This document shows, piece after piece, positions 1 through 7,903 of a DNA stretch of 27,130 nucleotides. Source of the DNA: VAXT01 sp964591295 (GTDB lineage Bacteria > Actinomycetota > Thermoleophilia > Gaiellales > Gaiellaceae); assembly GCA_964591295.1 (NCBI GenBank), contig CAZQAG010000027.1, positions 1-27,130 of the forward strand. Direction: 5' to 3'. Within the stretch, counting starts at the first letter, position 1. Every line of letters begins with the position of its first letter. A program made the position numbers and the translations under genes. The notes below the pieces were generated by a model that saw nothing but the letters and a program-made list of their open reading frames with translations, ran no database searches and was not told where the DNA came from.

Positions 1-564
1 GACGGGAAGCACCAGCACCCGACACAGGCGCTGCTCGACCTCTACACGATCCAGGAGCAGTTCGGTCGCATCGAAGGGCTGCACGTCGCGATCGTCGGCG
101 ACGTTCTTCACTCTCGCGTCGCGCGCTCGAACATCCAGGCACTCGTCCTGCTCGGGGCGCGCGTCACGCTCGTCGGGCCGCCGGCGCTGATTCCCCGCGG
201 GATCGAGGAGATGGGCTGCGAGACGACGGTCGACATCGACGCGATCGGCGCCGCGGACATCGTCTACGTCCTGCGCATGCAGCAAGAGCGGATGCAGGAG
301 GGCGCGAACTACGTGCCGAGCTTGCGCGAGTACACAGCGCGCTGGGGGGTGACGCCGGAGCGCCTGAGGCCGGGGCAGAAGGTCATGCACCCGGGCCCGA
401 TGAACCGCGGGGTCGAGATCGACCCGCTCGTCGCCGACGCGGCCGACGCGCTGATCGAGACGCAGGTGCGCGCGGGCCTCGTCGTCCGGATGGCCGTCCT
501 CTACGACCTGCTGACGACAGGGCCCAAGCCGGTCAAGGCCGAGGTCCCCATGGAGGTGGCGTGA
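1..564 (+). CDS. pyrB: Aspartate carbamoyltransferase catalytic subunit, 3' part (5' end outside window)
   Basis: Condenses carbamoyl phosphate with aspartate to N-carbamoylaspartate, the committed cytosolic step of pyrimidine synthesis. The open frame runs from base 1 and gives the C-terminal 187 residues. It opens with the HPTQALLDLYT motif that links the carbamoyl-phosphate and aspartate domains, continues with a nucleotide-fold-like stretch (VAIVGDVLHSRVARSN) and ends with the conserved MHPGPMNRGVEI segment, which binds aspartate in this family. About 120 N-terminal residues should lie upstream. Its TGA overlaps the pyrC ATG by one base, so the two are probably translationally coupled. 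The identity is secure from these motifs and the operon; whether pyrR precedes it cannot be seen. Confidence 0.97.
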   Translation, partial: DGKHQHPTQALLDLYTIQEQFGRIEGLHVAIVGDVLHSRVARSNIQALVLLGARVTLVGPPALIPRGIEEMGCETTVDIDAIGAADIVYVLRMQQERMQEGANYVPSLREYTARWGVTPERLRPGQKVMHPGPMNRGVEIDPLVADAADALIETQVRAGLVVRMAVLYDLLTTGPKPVKAEVPMEVA

Positions 565-1865
565 TGTTGTTCGTCAAGGAAGCGCCGAAGGAGAACCTCG
601 TCGTCCGCGGCGCTCGCGCGCTCGACCCGGTCGAGGGTGTCGACGGCCAGGTCGACGTGAGAATCGACGACGGCGTCATCTCCGAGCTCGGCTCGAACCT
701 GCCGGTCAACGGCCACAAGGTGCTCGACGGCTCAGGCCTCGTGCTCGCGCCGGCCTTCGTCGACCCGCACGTCCACCTGCGCACTCCGGGCCGCGAGGAC
801 GAGGAGACGATCGCCTCGGGAACCGCGGCGGCAGGGGCGGGTGGGTACTGCGCGATCCTGGCCATGCCGAACACCGAGCCCGTCGTCGACTCGGCCGCGG
901 TGCTGGGCGCGCTGATCGAGCAGGCCCATGCGCAGGCCGAAGTGCAGGTCGGCTTCCTGGCCGCGATCTCGAAGGGGCAGAAGGGCGCCGAGTTGACCGA
1001 GATGGGCGAGCTGGCGGACGAGGGCGCTGTCGGGTTCACCGACGACGGGCATCCCGTGGTTGCGACGTCGCTCATGTGGCGCGCGCTCCAGTACGCCTCG
1101 ATCACCGACCGGCCGCTCGCGGTGCACTGCGAGGACCCGACCCTCTCGCGCGGCGGGCACATGCACGAGGGAATGGTCTCCGCTGAGCTGGGGATCGGCG
1201 GCTGGCCGTCGATCGCGGAGAGCGTGATGGTCGAGCGAGATCTCTCGTTGGCCACTTACGAAGGCCGGACGCTCCACCTGATGCATCTCTCGGCGAAGGG
1301 ATCGGTGGACGCGCTCCGTCGAGCGCACGGCGATGGAGTCCGGGCGACGGCTGAGGTGACTCCGCATCATCTCGTCCTCACCGACGAGGCGGTCCGTTCG
1401 CTCGACCCGAACGTGAAGATGAACCCGCCGCTCGGCACCGACGAGGATCGCAAGGCGCTAATCGAGGCTATCCGCGAAGGGACGATCTCGTGCGTCGCCA
1501 CCGACCACGCGCCGCACGCGCGACACGAGAAGGAGGTGCCGTTCGAGGCCGCGCCCTTCGGCGTCACCGGGCTCGAGACGTCGTTCGCAGCGCTCTACAC
1601 GCACCTCGTCGAGCCCGGGTTGATCTCGCTGGAGACGCTGCTCGAGCGGATGTCCGCGGGGCCGGCCCGCGCGTACGGGCTCGAGCTCCCGAAGATCGCG
1701 GTCGGCTCGCCCGCGAACCTCGTTCTGCTTGACACGCAGGCAAGCTGGCAGGTGGCCGAGGACGGTTTCCGCTCCCGGTCGAAGAACTCGTGGCTGATCG
1801 GCGAAAAGTTGCGCGGTCGGGTGCGAGCCACGGTCGCCGCCGGAAGGCTGGTGCACGAGGCGTGA
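564..1865 (+). CDS. pyrC: Dihydroorotase, class I
   Basis: Zinc amidohydrolase that cyclises carbamoylaspartate to dihydroorotate. It has 433 residues, usual for class I. Metal ligands are visible: HVH (residues 69-71, followed by LRTPG), an FTDDGHP segment with D160/D161 where class I enzymes use Asp rather than carboxylated Lys to bridge, HLMHLS, TPHH, and ATDHAPH with D314 as the likely catalytic base. MPNTEP and MNPPLG are family hallmarks. I chose ATG 564 over GTG 561 because GGAGG at 552-556 lies 7 nt upstream of the ATG. The gene overlaps pyrB by 1 bp and carA by 4 bp. All main active-site residues appear present, so it should be an active enzyme rather than the inactive pyrC-like partner found beside some pyrB genes. 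Confidence 0.97.
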   Translation: MLFVKEAPKENLVVRGARALDPVEGVDGQVDVRIDDGVISELGSNLPVNGHKVLDGSGLVLAPAFVDPHVHLRTPGREDEETIASGTAAAGAGGYCAILAMPNTEPVVDSAAVLGALIEQAHAQAEVQVGFLAAISKGQKGAELTEMGELADEGAVGFTDDGHPVVATSLMWRALQYASITDRPLAVHCEDPTLSRGGHMHEGMVSAELGIGGWPSIAESVMVERDLSLATYEGRTLHLMHLSAKGSVDALRRAHGDGVRATAEVTPHHLVLTDEAVRSLDPNVKMNPPLGTDEDRKALIEAIREGTISCVATDHAPHARHEKEVPFEAAPFGVTGLETSFAALYTHLVEPGLISLETLLERMSAGPARAYGLELPKIAVGSPANLVLLDTQASWQVAEDGFRSRSKNSWLIGEKLRGRVRATVAAGRLVHEA

Positions 1866-2908
1866 CGGGATTTCTCGCCCTCGAGGACGGCACGGTCTTT
1901 CGGGGCCAGTCCGTCGGGGCGGAGGGCTACGCGTTCGGCGAGGCGGTCTTCACGACGGCGATGACCGGTTACCAGGAGGTCGTGACCGACCCGAGCTACG
2001 CGGACCAGATCGTCTGCTTCACCGCAGCGATGGTCGGGAACTACGGCGTCGCAACGAAGCACTCGGAGTCAAGGCATGCGCATGCCCGGGCCGTCGTCAT
2101 GCGTGAGGCGCGCGGGCCAGCCTGGACCGACTGGCTGCACGACCACGGTCTCGTCGCGCTGAGCGGGATCGACACGCGCTCGCTCGTCCTCCACCTCCGC
2201 CAGGCCGGGAGCATGCGCGCGATTGCCATGGCCGGCGAGGCCTCGCTCGCCGAGGCGCTTGCGAGCGTCCGGGCCCAGCCGGAGATGGCCGGACGGGCTC
2301 TGGCCGCGAAGGTCTCCACGCGAGAGCCATACGTGTTCTCGGATGCGGGCCGCTCGCGGATCGCCGTCGTCGACTACGGCTGCAAGCGCTCGATCCTGAA
2401 CCGCCTTGCGTGGTCGGGAGCCGCCGTGACGGTCTTTCCCCACCACGCGGACGCCGACGAGCTCGCCCGCTACGACGGCGTCCTGCTCTCGAACGGCCCC
2501 GGCGACCCGGGCGCCCTCGAGGAAGAGATAGCAACAGTCTGTTGCTTGGTTGGACGTGTCCCGATCCTCGGGATCTGTCTCGGGCACCAGCTGCTCGCTC
2601 TCGCCACGGGGCACGAGACGTTCAAGCTCCCCTTCGGGCACCGGGGCGCGAACCACCCGGTCGTGGAGCGCGCCACTGGCGGGGTGCTCGTGACCTCGCA
2701 GAACCATGGATTCGCGGTCGCACCGAGCGAGGCGCGCGAGGCAACGCACGTCTCGCTCTACGACGAGACCGTCGAGGGGCTCGAATACCCCGAGCTGCGA
2801 GTGCGCTCGGTCCAGTTCCACCCCGAGGCAGGCCCGGGGCCACACGACGCCTGGGGGCTCATCGACGGGTGGATCGAGGAGGTGAGCGGGCTTGCCAAGG
2901 CGGCTTGA
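1862..2908 (+). CDS. carA: Carbamoyl-phosphate synthase small (glutaminase) subunit
   Basis: Hydrolyses glutamine and passes ammonia to CarB. It has 348 residues, slightly shorter than the usual 360-380. The N-terminal CPSase domain shows FTTAMTGYQEVVTDPSY. The class I glutaminase domain has SNGPGDP, GICLGHQ with nucleophile C239, and VQFHPEAGPGPHD containing the catalytic His and an acidic partner. GTG 1862 sits in a GTGA overlap with the pyrC stop; the longer frame from 1790 would run deep into pyrC and adds a basic stretch foreign to the family. Odd feature: residues 223-229 (IATVCCL) come from a GC-poor patch containing a perfect 17-bp palindrome at 2530-2546, just before the glutaminase nucleophile motif. 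Confidence 0.97.
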   Translation: MTGFLALEDGTVFRGQSVGAEGYAFGEAVFTTAMTGYQEVVTDPSYADQIVCFTAAMVGNYGVATKHSESRHAHARAVVMREARGPAWTDWLHDHGLVALSGIDTRSLVLHLRQAGSMRAIAMAGEASLAEALASVRAQPEMAGRALAAKVSTREPYVFSDAGRSRIAVVDYGCKRSILNRLAWSGAAVTVFPHHADADELARYDGVLLSNGPGDPGALEEEIATVCCLVGRVPILGICLGHQLLALATGHETFKLPFGHRGANHPVVERATGGVLVTSQNHGFAVAPSEAREATHVSLYDETVEGLEYPELRVRSVQFHPEAGPGPHDAWGLIDGWIEEVSGLAKAA

Positions 2909-5900
2909 CATCGAGTCGATTTGCCTGATCGGCTCCGGGCCGATCGTCATCGGCCAGGCATGTGAGTTCGACTATGCGGGCTGCCAGGCGCTGAAGGTGC
3001 TGCGCGAGGACGGGTTCCGCACGATCGTCGTCAACTCGAACCCGGCCACGATCATGACCGACCCGGGCTTCGCCGATCGCACCTATCTCGAGCCGCTCGA
3101 CCTCGAGGGCGTGGCCGGCGTGCTCGAGCGCGAGCGGCCGGACGCCCTGCTGCCGACGATGGGCGGCCAGACGGCGCTCAATCTCGCGGTCGCTCTCGCG
3201 GAGGAAGGGATCCTCGACGACCTCGGCGTCGAGCTGATCGGTGCGCCGATCGACGTCATCCAGCGGGCCGAGGACCGCGAGCGCTTCCGCGAGACCGTGC
3301 GCGCCACCGGACTGCGGGTGCCCGAGTCGATCATCGTGACCGCCACCGACGAAGTCCCGGACGACCTTTCCCTGCCGGTGATCCTGCGACCTGCCTTCAC
3401 CCTCGGCGGCCACGGAGGCGGAACCGCCCGCACGCCCGAGGAGCTCGAGCGGATGCTCGAGAGAGCGCTCGCGGAGAGCCCGGTTGGCCAGGTGCTCGTC
3501 GAGGAGTCGCTCCTCGGCTGGGACGAGTTCGAGCTCGAGCTGATGCGCGACCAGGCGGACAACGCCGTCGTCGTCTGCTCGATCGAGAACCTCGACCCGA
3601 TGGGGATCCACACCGGCGATTCGGTGACCGTGGCTCCGCAGATGACCCTTTCCGACGAGGCCTACCAGGAGCTGCGCGACGCGTCGATCGCGGTCATCCG
3701 CGCGGTCGGGGTCGACTGCGGCGGGTCGAACATCCAGTTCGCCCGCGAGCGCTCCACGGGCGAGCTGCGAGTGATCGAGATGAACCCGCGCGTGTCCAGG
3801 TCGTCCGCGCTGGCCTCGAAGGCGACGGGCTACCCGATTGCGAAGGTCGCCGCCAAGCTCGCGGTCGGCTACACGCTCGTCGAGATCCCGAATGACCTGA
3901 CGGGAACGACGCCTGCCAGCTTCGAGCCGACCCTCGACTACGTCGTCGTCAAGTTCCCGCGCTTCGCCTTCGAGAAGTTCCCGGGCGCCGACTCGACGCT
4001 GGGCACGCAGATGAAGTCCGTCGGCGAGGCGATGGGCATCGGCCGCACGTTCAGCGAGGCGTTCCTGAAGGCGAGCCGCTCCCGTGAGCTCGACGCGGGT
4101 GTGGGTGTCCAGACGCCCTGGTCCTCGCTCGACCTGCCCGAGGGCGTCCATCCCTGGTTCCTGGCCGAGATCGAGCGGCTCGAGGAGACTCTGGGCGGCA
4201 TCACCCACGCCGACGACCTCGTCTCCGACGACTGGATTCGCATCAAGCGCGCGGGAATCTCGGATGCCGAAATTGCTCTGCGCTGCAACACGAGCGAGGA
4301 CATCGTGCGGGCCAAGCGGCGGGGGTGGGGGGTCCGGCCGGCGTATCGGCGCGTGGACTCGTGCGCCGCCGAGGTAGAGGCCAACTCGAACTACTTCTAC
4401 TCCACGTGGGGTGAGGCCGACGAGGCCAGGCCGAATGGCGAGAAGCCCCGCGTCGTCATCCTCGGCTCGGGCCCGAACCGAATCGGCCAGGGGATCGAGT
4501 TCGACTACTGCTGCGTCCACGCCGCGAAGGCGTACCGCGCGCTCGGCTACGAGGCCGTCATGGTCAACTGCAACCCGGAGACGGTGTCGACCGACTACGA
4601 CACCTCGGACCGCCTCTATTTCGAGCCGCTCGGCGCCGAGGAGGTGCTCGAGATCTGCGCCCGTGAGCTCCCCGACGGCGTCGTCATTCAGTTCGGGGGT
4701 CAGACCCCGCTGAAGCTCGCGCGCGAGATCGAGGGAGAAGGCTGGCGGATCCTCGGGACGCCCTTCGACGCGGTCGACCTCGCCGAGGATCGTGAGCGCT
4801 TCGCTGCACTCTGCGACGAGCTCGACATCGCCGTCCCCTCCTGGGCGATGGCCCAAGGCGAGGAGCAGGCCGCGTACGTCGCCGAGGCGATCGGCTACCC
4901 GGTGCTCGTGCGGCCCTCGTATGTTCTCGGCGGCCGGAACATGCAGGTCTGCTACGACGCCGAAGCCGTTGCGGCGGCGGCTTCCTCCGGCGAGCGCATC
5001 CTCGTCGACAGCTTCCTCGAAGGCGCGATCGAGGTCGACGTCGACGCCCTCTGCGACGGGCACGACACGTATGTCGCCGCGGTCATGGAGCATGTCGAGG
5101 AGGCCGGGATCCACTCCGGCGACTCGTCCTGCGTCCTGCCGGCGCCCTCGCTCGACACGGCGACCGCGGCCGAGGTCGAGAAGACCGTCCGGCGCCTTGC
5201 GCCCGCCCTCGGCGTCGTGGGCCTCGTCAACGTGCAGCTGGCGATCTCGGAGGGCGAGGTCTTTGTGCTCGAGGCGAATCCGCGTGCCTCGCGGACTGTC
5301 CCCTTCGCGAGCAAGGCGACGGGCATCAAGCTCGTCGAAGCGGCGTGCCGCCTCGCCGCGGGAAGCCGGCTGGCCGACCTCGATCTACCCGCAGATCCGA
5401 CGCCGAAGCAGGTCTCGGTCAAGGCAGCAGTGCTCCCGTTCGCGCGCTTCCCCGGCGCCGATCCGGTGCTCGGCCCGGAGATGCGCTCGACCGGCGAGGT
5501 CATGGCGAGCGCGGCCGATTTCCCGACCGCCTTCGCGAAGGCCGAGCGCGCGGCGGGGCGACCGCTCCCCGCCGGCGGGACCGCTTTCCTCTCGGTGCGC
5601 GACGCGGACAAGCCCGCCGCCGTCGAGATCGCAGGGTCGCTCTCGAAGCTCGGCTTCCGCCTCGTTGCCACCGCCGGAACGGCCCATGCTCTCGCAGCTG
5701 CCGGGATCGCGGTCGAGCGAGTGCGCAAGGTGGCCGAGGCCGGTGAGGGCTCGACGGTCGTCGACCTCGTTCGCCGCGGGCACTGCGACCTCGTCGTCAA
5801 CACTCCGTTCGGCGACTCGGGGGCGCGCTCGGACGGCTACCTGATCCGTGAAGCCGCCTTGGCCGCCCGTATCCCGTGCATCACAACGATCGCCGGCGCA

Positions 5901-5990
5901 CGGGCAGCGGTCCGTGCGATCGCCGACGCTCAGGGCGACCTGACCGTGTCGCTGCAGGAGCAGATCAGTGCGCAGAAGAGAACCGCTTAG
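2892..5990 (+). CDS. carB: Carbamoyl-phosphate synthase large subunit
   Basis: Makes carbamoyl phosphate from bicarbonate, ammonia and two ATP, and pairs with CarA. It has 1032 residues against about 1070 in most bacteria. Both homologous halves are clear: the first begins GSGPIVIGQACEFDYAG and has the ATP-grasp loop RPAFTLGGHGGG; the second begins GSGPNRIGQGIEFDYCC and has RPSYVLGGRNMQVCYD. The C-terminal methylglyoxal-synthase-like allosteric domain (from about residue 895) contains VATAGTAHAL. TTG 2892 is the start because the protein then begins MPRRLDIES, as in the family, and GGAGG lies about 10 nt upstream. It overlaps carA by 17 bp and pyrK by 23 bp. Regulation by UMP or ornithine through the MGS domain is family knowledge only. 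Confidence 0.97.
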   Translation: MPRRLDIESICLIGSGPIVIGQACEFDYAGCQALKVLREDGFRTIVVNSNPATIMTDPGFADRTYLEPLDLEGVAGVLERERPDALLPTMGGQTALNLAVALAEEGILDDLGVELIGAPIDVIQRAEDRERFRETVRATGLRVPESIIVTATDEVPDDLSLPVILRPAFTLGGHGGGTARTPEELERMLERALAESPVGQVLVEESLLGWDEFELELMRDQADNAVVVCSIENLDPMGIHTGDSVTVAPQMTLSDEAYQELRDASIAVIRAVGVDCGGSNIQFARERSTGELRVIEMNPRVSRSSALASKATGYPIAKVAAKLAVGYTLVEIPNDLTGTTPASFEPTLDYVVVKFPRFAFEKFPGADSTLGTQMKSVGEAMGIGRTFSEAFLKASRSRELDAGVGVQTPWSSLDLPEGVHPWFLAEIERLEETLGGITHADDLVSDDWIRIKRAGISDAEIALRCNTSEDIVRAKRRGWGVRPAYRRVDSCAAEVEANSNYFYSTWGEADEARPNGEKPRVVILGSGPNRIGQGIEFDYCCVHAAKAYRALGYEAVMVNCNPETVSTDYDTSDRLYFEPLGAEEVLEICARELPDGVVIQFGGQTPLKLAREIEGEGWRILGTPFDAVDLAEDRERFAALCDELDIAVPSWAMAQGEEQAAYVAEAIGYPVLVRPSYVLGGRNMQVCYDAEAVAAAASSGERILVDSFLEGAIEVDVDALCDGHDTYVAAVMEHVEEAGIHSGDSSCVLPAPSLDTATAAEVEKTVRRLAPALGVVGLVNVQLAISEGEVFVLEANPRASRTVPFASKATGIKLVEAACRLAAGSRLADLDLPADPTPKQVSVKAAVLPFARFPGADPVLGPEMRSTGEVMASAADFPTAFAKAERAAGRPLPAGGTAFLSVRDADKPAAVEIAGSLSKLGFRLVATAGTAHALAAAGIAVERVRKVAEAGEGSTVVDLVRRGHCDLVVNTPFGDSGARSDGYLIREAALAARIPCITTIAGARAAVRAIADAQGDLTVSLQEQISAQKRTA

Positions 5991-6642
5991 AGTCATCGCG
6001 AACGAGCCCGTAGGCCCGTACGCGCTCATCCGGGTGGAGCGGGGAGGGCTCGAGCCGGGCATACCCGGCCAGTTCTTCATGCTCGAGGCGCCCGGCCGGC
6101 CGCTGCCGAGGCCGATGAGCCTCTGCCAGGCGCAACCGGGAGAGCTCACCTTTCTCCTCGAGGCCGTCGGGCCGGGGACCCGGGCTCTTGCAGCAGTGCA
6201 GCCCGGCGAGGAGATCCATGTCTTCGGGCCGCTCGGAAACGGATACCGACTCGACGTGGAGCAGCCGCTCTTGGTGGGCGGCGGGATCGGCGTCGCGCCC
6301 TTCCCCTACCTGTCAGAGAAGCTCGGCTCGCCCCCCGCGATCCTAGGGTTCCGGAGCGACTGGCACGCAGAGGCCGCCGCCCTCGTCCCCAACGCGGAAG
6401 TCGTCGTCGAGCCAACCCTCGTCACCGAGCCCCTAAGAGACTTAGCAACAGACTGTTGCAAAGTCCTGGCGTGCGGCCCTGAGCCGATGTTGGAAGCCGT
6501 GCGGGAGCTCGTGCCCGACGCTCAGCTCGCGTGGGAGGCGCCGATGGCCTGTGGTTACGGAGCCTGCTACGGCTGCTCCGTCGAGATCGACGGAGTCCTC
6601 CAGCGGCTTTGCGTCGTCGGGCCGGTCCTGGAGGCCGCGTGA
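5968..6642 (+). CDS. pyrK: Dihydroorotate dehydrogenase electron-transfer subunit
   Basis: Iron-sulfur flavoprotein that passes electrons from PyrD to NAD+ in class 1B dihydroorotate dehydrogenase. It has 224 residues, a little shorter than the usual 250. FAD-binding RPMSLCQA lies near residues 48-55, the nucleotide-binding loop LLVGGGIGVAPFPYL near residues 101-115, then LACGPEPML, and finally a [2Fe-2S] site with the spacing CX4CX2C plus a fourth Cys in RLCVVGP. GTG 5968 is preceded by GGAG at 5956-5959 and overlaps carB by 23 bp. Residues 159-165 (LATDCCK) are written by an AT-rich patch holding the 15-bp palindrome 6445-6459, matching the one in carA. The two extra adjacent cysteines are not part of the cluster motif. 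Confidence 0.95.
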   Translation: MRRREPLRVIANEPVGPYALIRVERGGLEPGIPGQFFMLEAPGRPLPRPMSLCQAQPGELTFLLEAVGPGTRALAAVQPGEEIHVFGPLGNGYRLDVEQPLLVGGGIGVAPFPYLSEKLGSPPAILGFRSDWHAEAAALVPNAEVVVEPTLVTEPLRDLATDCCKVLACGPEPMLEAVRELVPDAQLAWEAPMACGYGACYGCSVEIDGVLQRLCVVGPVLEAA

Positions 6643-7499
6643 TCCTCAATGCCTCGGGGTGCCTCGATGCGCTCGAAGCGCCGGACGTCGCGCGCTCTCT
6701 CGACGCCTTCGTCACCAAGACCGTGACGCCGCAGCCGCGCGAGGGCAACCGTCCGGTCCGCATCGCAGAGACCGAGGCCGGGATGCTGAACTCGATCGGG
6801 CTCGAGAACCCGGGCATCGAAGGCCTGCTTCGCGACAAGCTGCCGCGCCTCGTCGAGCTCGGGGTGCCGCTCTGGGTCTCCGTCGGCGGCTTCGCGGCGG
6901 ACGACTACGCGGAGCTGTGCGGCGCTCTCGACGCGCGCACGGAGGTGACGGCGATCGAGCTCAACCTGTCTTGCCCGAACGTCGAGGAAGCGCCCGAGAG
7001 CGCAGCGGAGCTCGTGGCCGCGGCTCGCGCGGAGACGACGAAAACGCTCTACGCCAAGCTCTCGCCCGCCGCAACGGAGCTCCCTGAGGTAGCCAGAGCA
7101 GTGCAGGCCGCCGGTGCGGACGGCCTCTCGCTTGTGAACACGATTCGGGGCCTTTCCCTCGACTACCGAACGCTCAGGCCGCGCCTCGGACATGAGCTCG
7201 GCGGGTATTCCGGCCCTGCGTTGAAGCCGATCGCGCTCGCCGCGGTCTACCAGTGCTACCGCGCAACCGGCTTGCCGATCGTGGGCATGGGCGGGATCGC
7301 GACGGGCCGCGACGCGCTCGAGTTTCTCGCCGCCGGATCGACCGCAATTGCGCTCGGGACGACGCTCTTCTCGGACCCGGATGCTCCGGGCCGGGTCCGC
7401 GGCGAGCTGGCCGAAGAGCTCGCCGCGCGTGGCCTTGCCGGGCCGGAGGACGCGCTTGGCCTCGCACATCGCGAAGAGCCGGTCGTGTTGCCCAGGTAG
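6639..7499 (+). CDS. pyrD: Dihydroorotate dehydrogenase, class 1B catalytic subunit
   Basis: FMN enzyme oxidising dihydroorotate to orotate, working with PyrK. It has 286 residues. The catalytic cysteine of class 1 enzymes is C112 in ELNLSCPNVE; class 2 enzymes have Ser here. TKTVTPQPREGN near residue 24 and NSIGLENPG are family segments, and the FMN phosphate site is GMGGIATGRDAL followed by AGSTAIALGTTLF. GTG 6639 lies in a GTGA overlap with the pyrK stop; the longer frame from 6531 would overlap pyrK by over 100 bp and adds no family sequence. No pyrF follows: the gene ends 71 bp before mihF. Many actinobacteria use the class 2 enzyme instead, so pyrK plus this type is informative. Confidence 0.95.
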   Translation: MILNASGCLDALEAPDVARSLDAFVTKTVTPQPREGNRPVRIAETEAGMLNSIGLENPGIEGLLRDKLPRLVELGVPLWVSVGGFAADDYAELCGALDARTEVTAIELNLSCPNVEEAPESAAELVAAARAETTKTLYAKLSPAATELPEVARAVQAAGADGLSLVNTIRGLSLDYRTLRPRLGHELGGYSGPALKPIALAAVYQCYRATGLPIVGMGGIATGRDALEFLAAGSTAIALGTTLFSDPDAPGRVRGELAEELAARGLAGPEDALGLAHREEPVVLPR

Positions 7500-7533
7500 A
7501 AAATACACGGATTTAGCGCGCAAAACGCACCGT

Positions 7534-7562
7534 TTGCACGGCCGACCAAGGCCGACTAGTAT
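7534..7562 (+). promoter_or_regulatory. Promoter of mihF (leaderless)
   Basis: TTGCAC (7534-7539) and TAGTAT (7557-7562) are separated by 17 bp, a good sigma-70-type promoter. The -10 ends 8 bp before GTG 7571, so transcription should start at or within 1-2 bases of the start codon. No Shine-Dalgarno sequence lies between. An imperfect inverted repeat (GCAAAACG / CGTTTGC, 7520-7537) overlaps the -35 and could be an operator or a weak end-of-pyr-operon hairpin. Confidence 0.65.
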
Positions 7563-7570
7563 CACGCGCC

Positions 7571-7903
7571 GTGGCGGCAACGAAGACTCAGGCGAAGGCG
7601 CCGGCCAGGTCGCGCGACCAGCGCATGGAGGCTCTCAAGCGCGCGAACGACATCAGGGTGAAGCGCGCGCAGCTCAAGAAGGACCTGAAAGTGGGCCGCG
7701 CGCGGATCGACAAGATCCTCAACAACCCACCCGAATACGTCGCGACCGCGAAGGTCTTCGACATGCTGATGGCCGTGCCCAAGTTCGGTCGGGTGAAGGC
7801 GGCGCGCTTCCTGAACCAAGCCCGCATCAGCCAGTCGAAGACGGTGGGAGGTCTCTCCGACCGTCAGCGGACTGAGCTCATTGGGCTCTTCAACCGGCAA
7901 TAG
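7571..7903 (+). CDS. mihF: Integration host factor, actinobacterial type (mIHF)
   Basis: Small nucleoid-associated DNA-binding protein, essential in mycobacteria and unrelated in sequence to proteobacterial IHF. It has 110 residues. The family pattern is clear: a basic N-terminus, RDQRMEALKRANDIR, a helical LKKDLKVGRARIDKIL segment, then the H2TH-type DNA-binding part with MLMAVPKFGRVKAARFL and a final LSDRQRTELIGLF. GTG 7571 follows a promoter at leaderless distance and has no Shine-Dalgarno. It overlaps gmk by 23 bp, the same gene order (mihF-gmk-rpoZ) as in many actinobacteria. Its downstream position after the pyr operon is typical for Actinomycetota. Confidence 0.95.
   Translation: MAATKTQAKAPARSRDQRMEALKRANDIRVKRAQLKKDLKVGRARIDKILNNPPEYVATAKVFDMLMAVPKFGRVKAARFLNQARISQSKTVGGLSDRQRTELIGLFNRQ

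Noticed and set aside
1790..1861. N-terminal extension of carA
   Set aside because: It would overlap pyrC by over 70 bp and adds basic residues unlike CarA; GTG 1862 fits the GTGA overlap.
2859..5114. 751-codon open frame on the minus strand opposite carB
   Set aside because: carB is certain on + and the antisense translation is Arg/Asp/Val/Leu-rich with no recognisable domain, as expected for GC-rich third positions.
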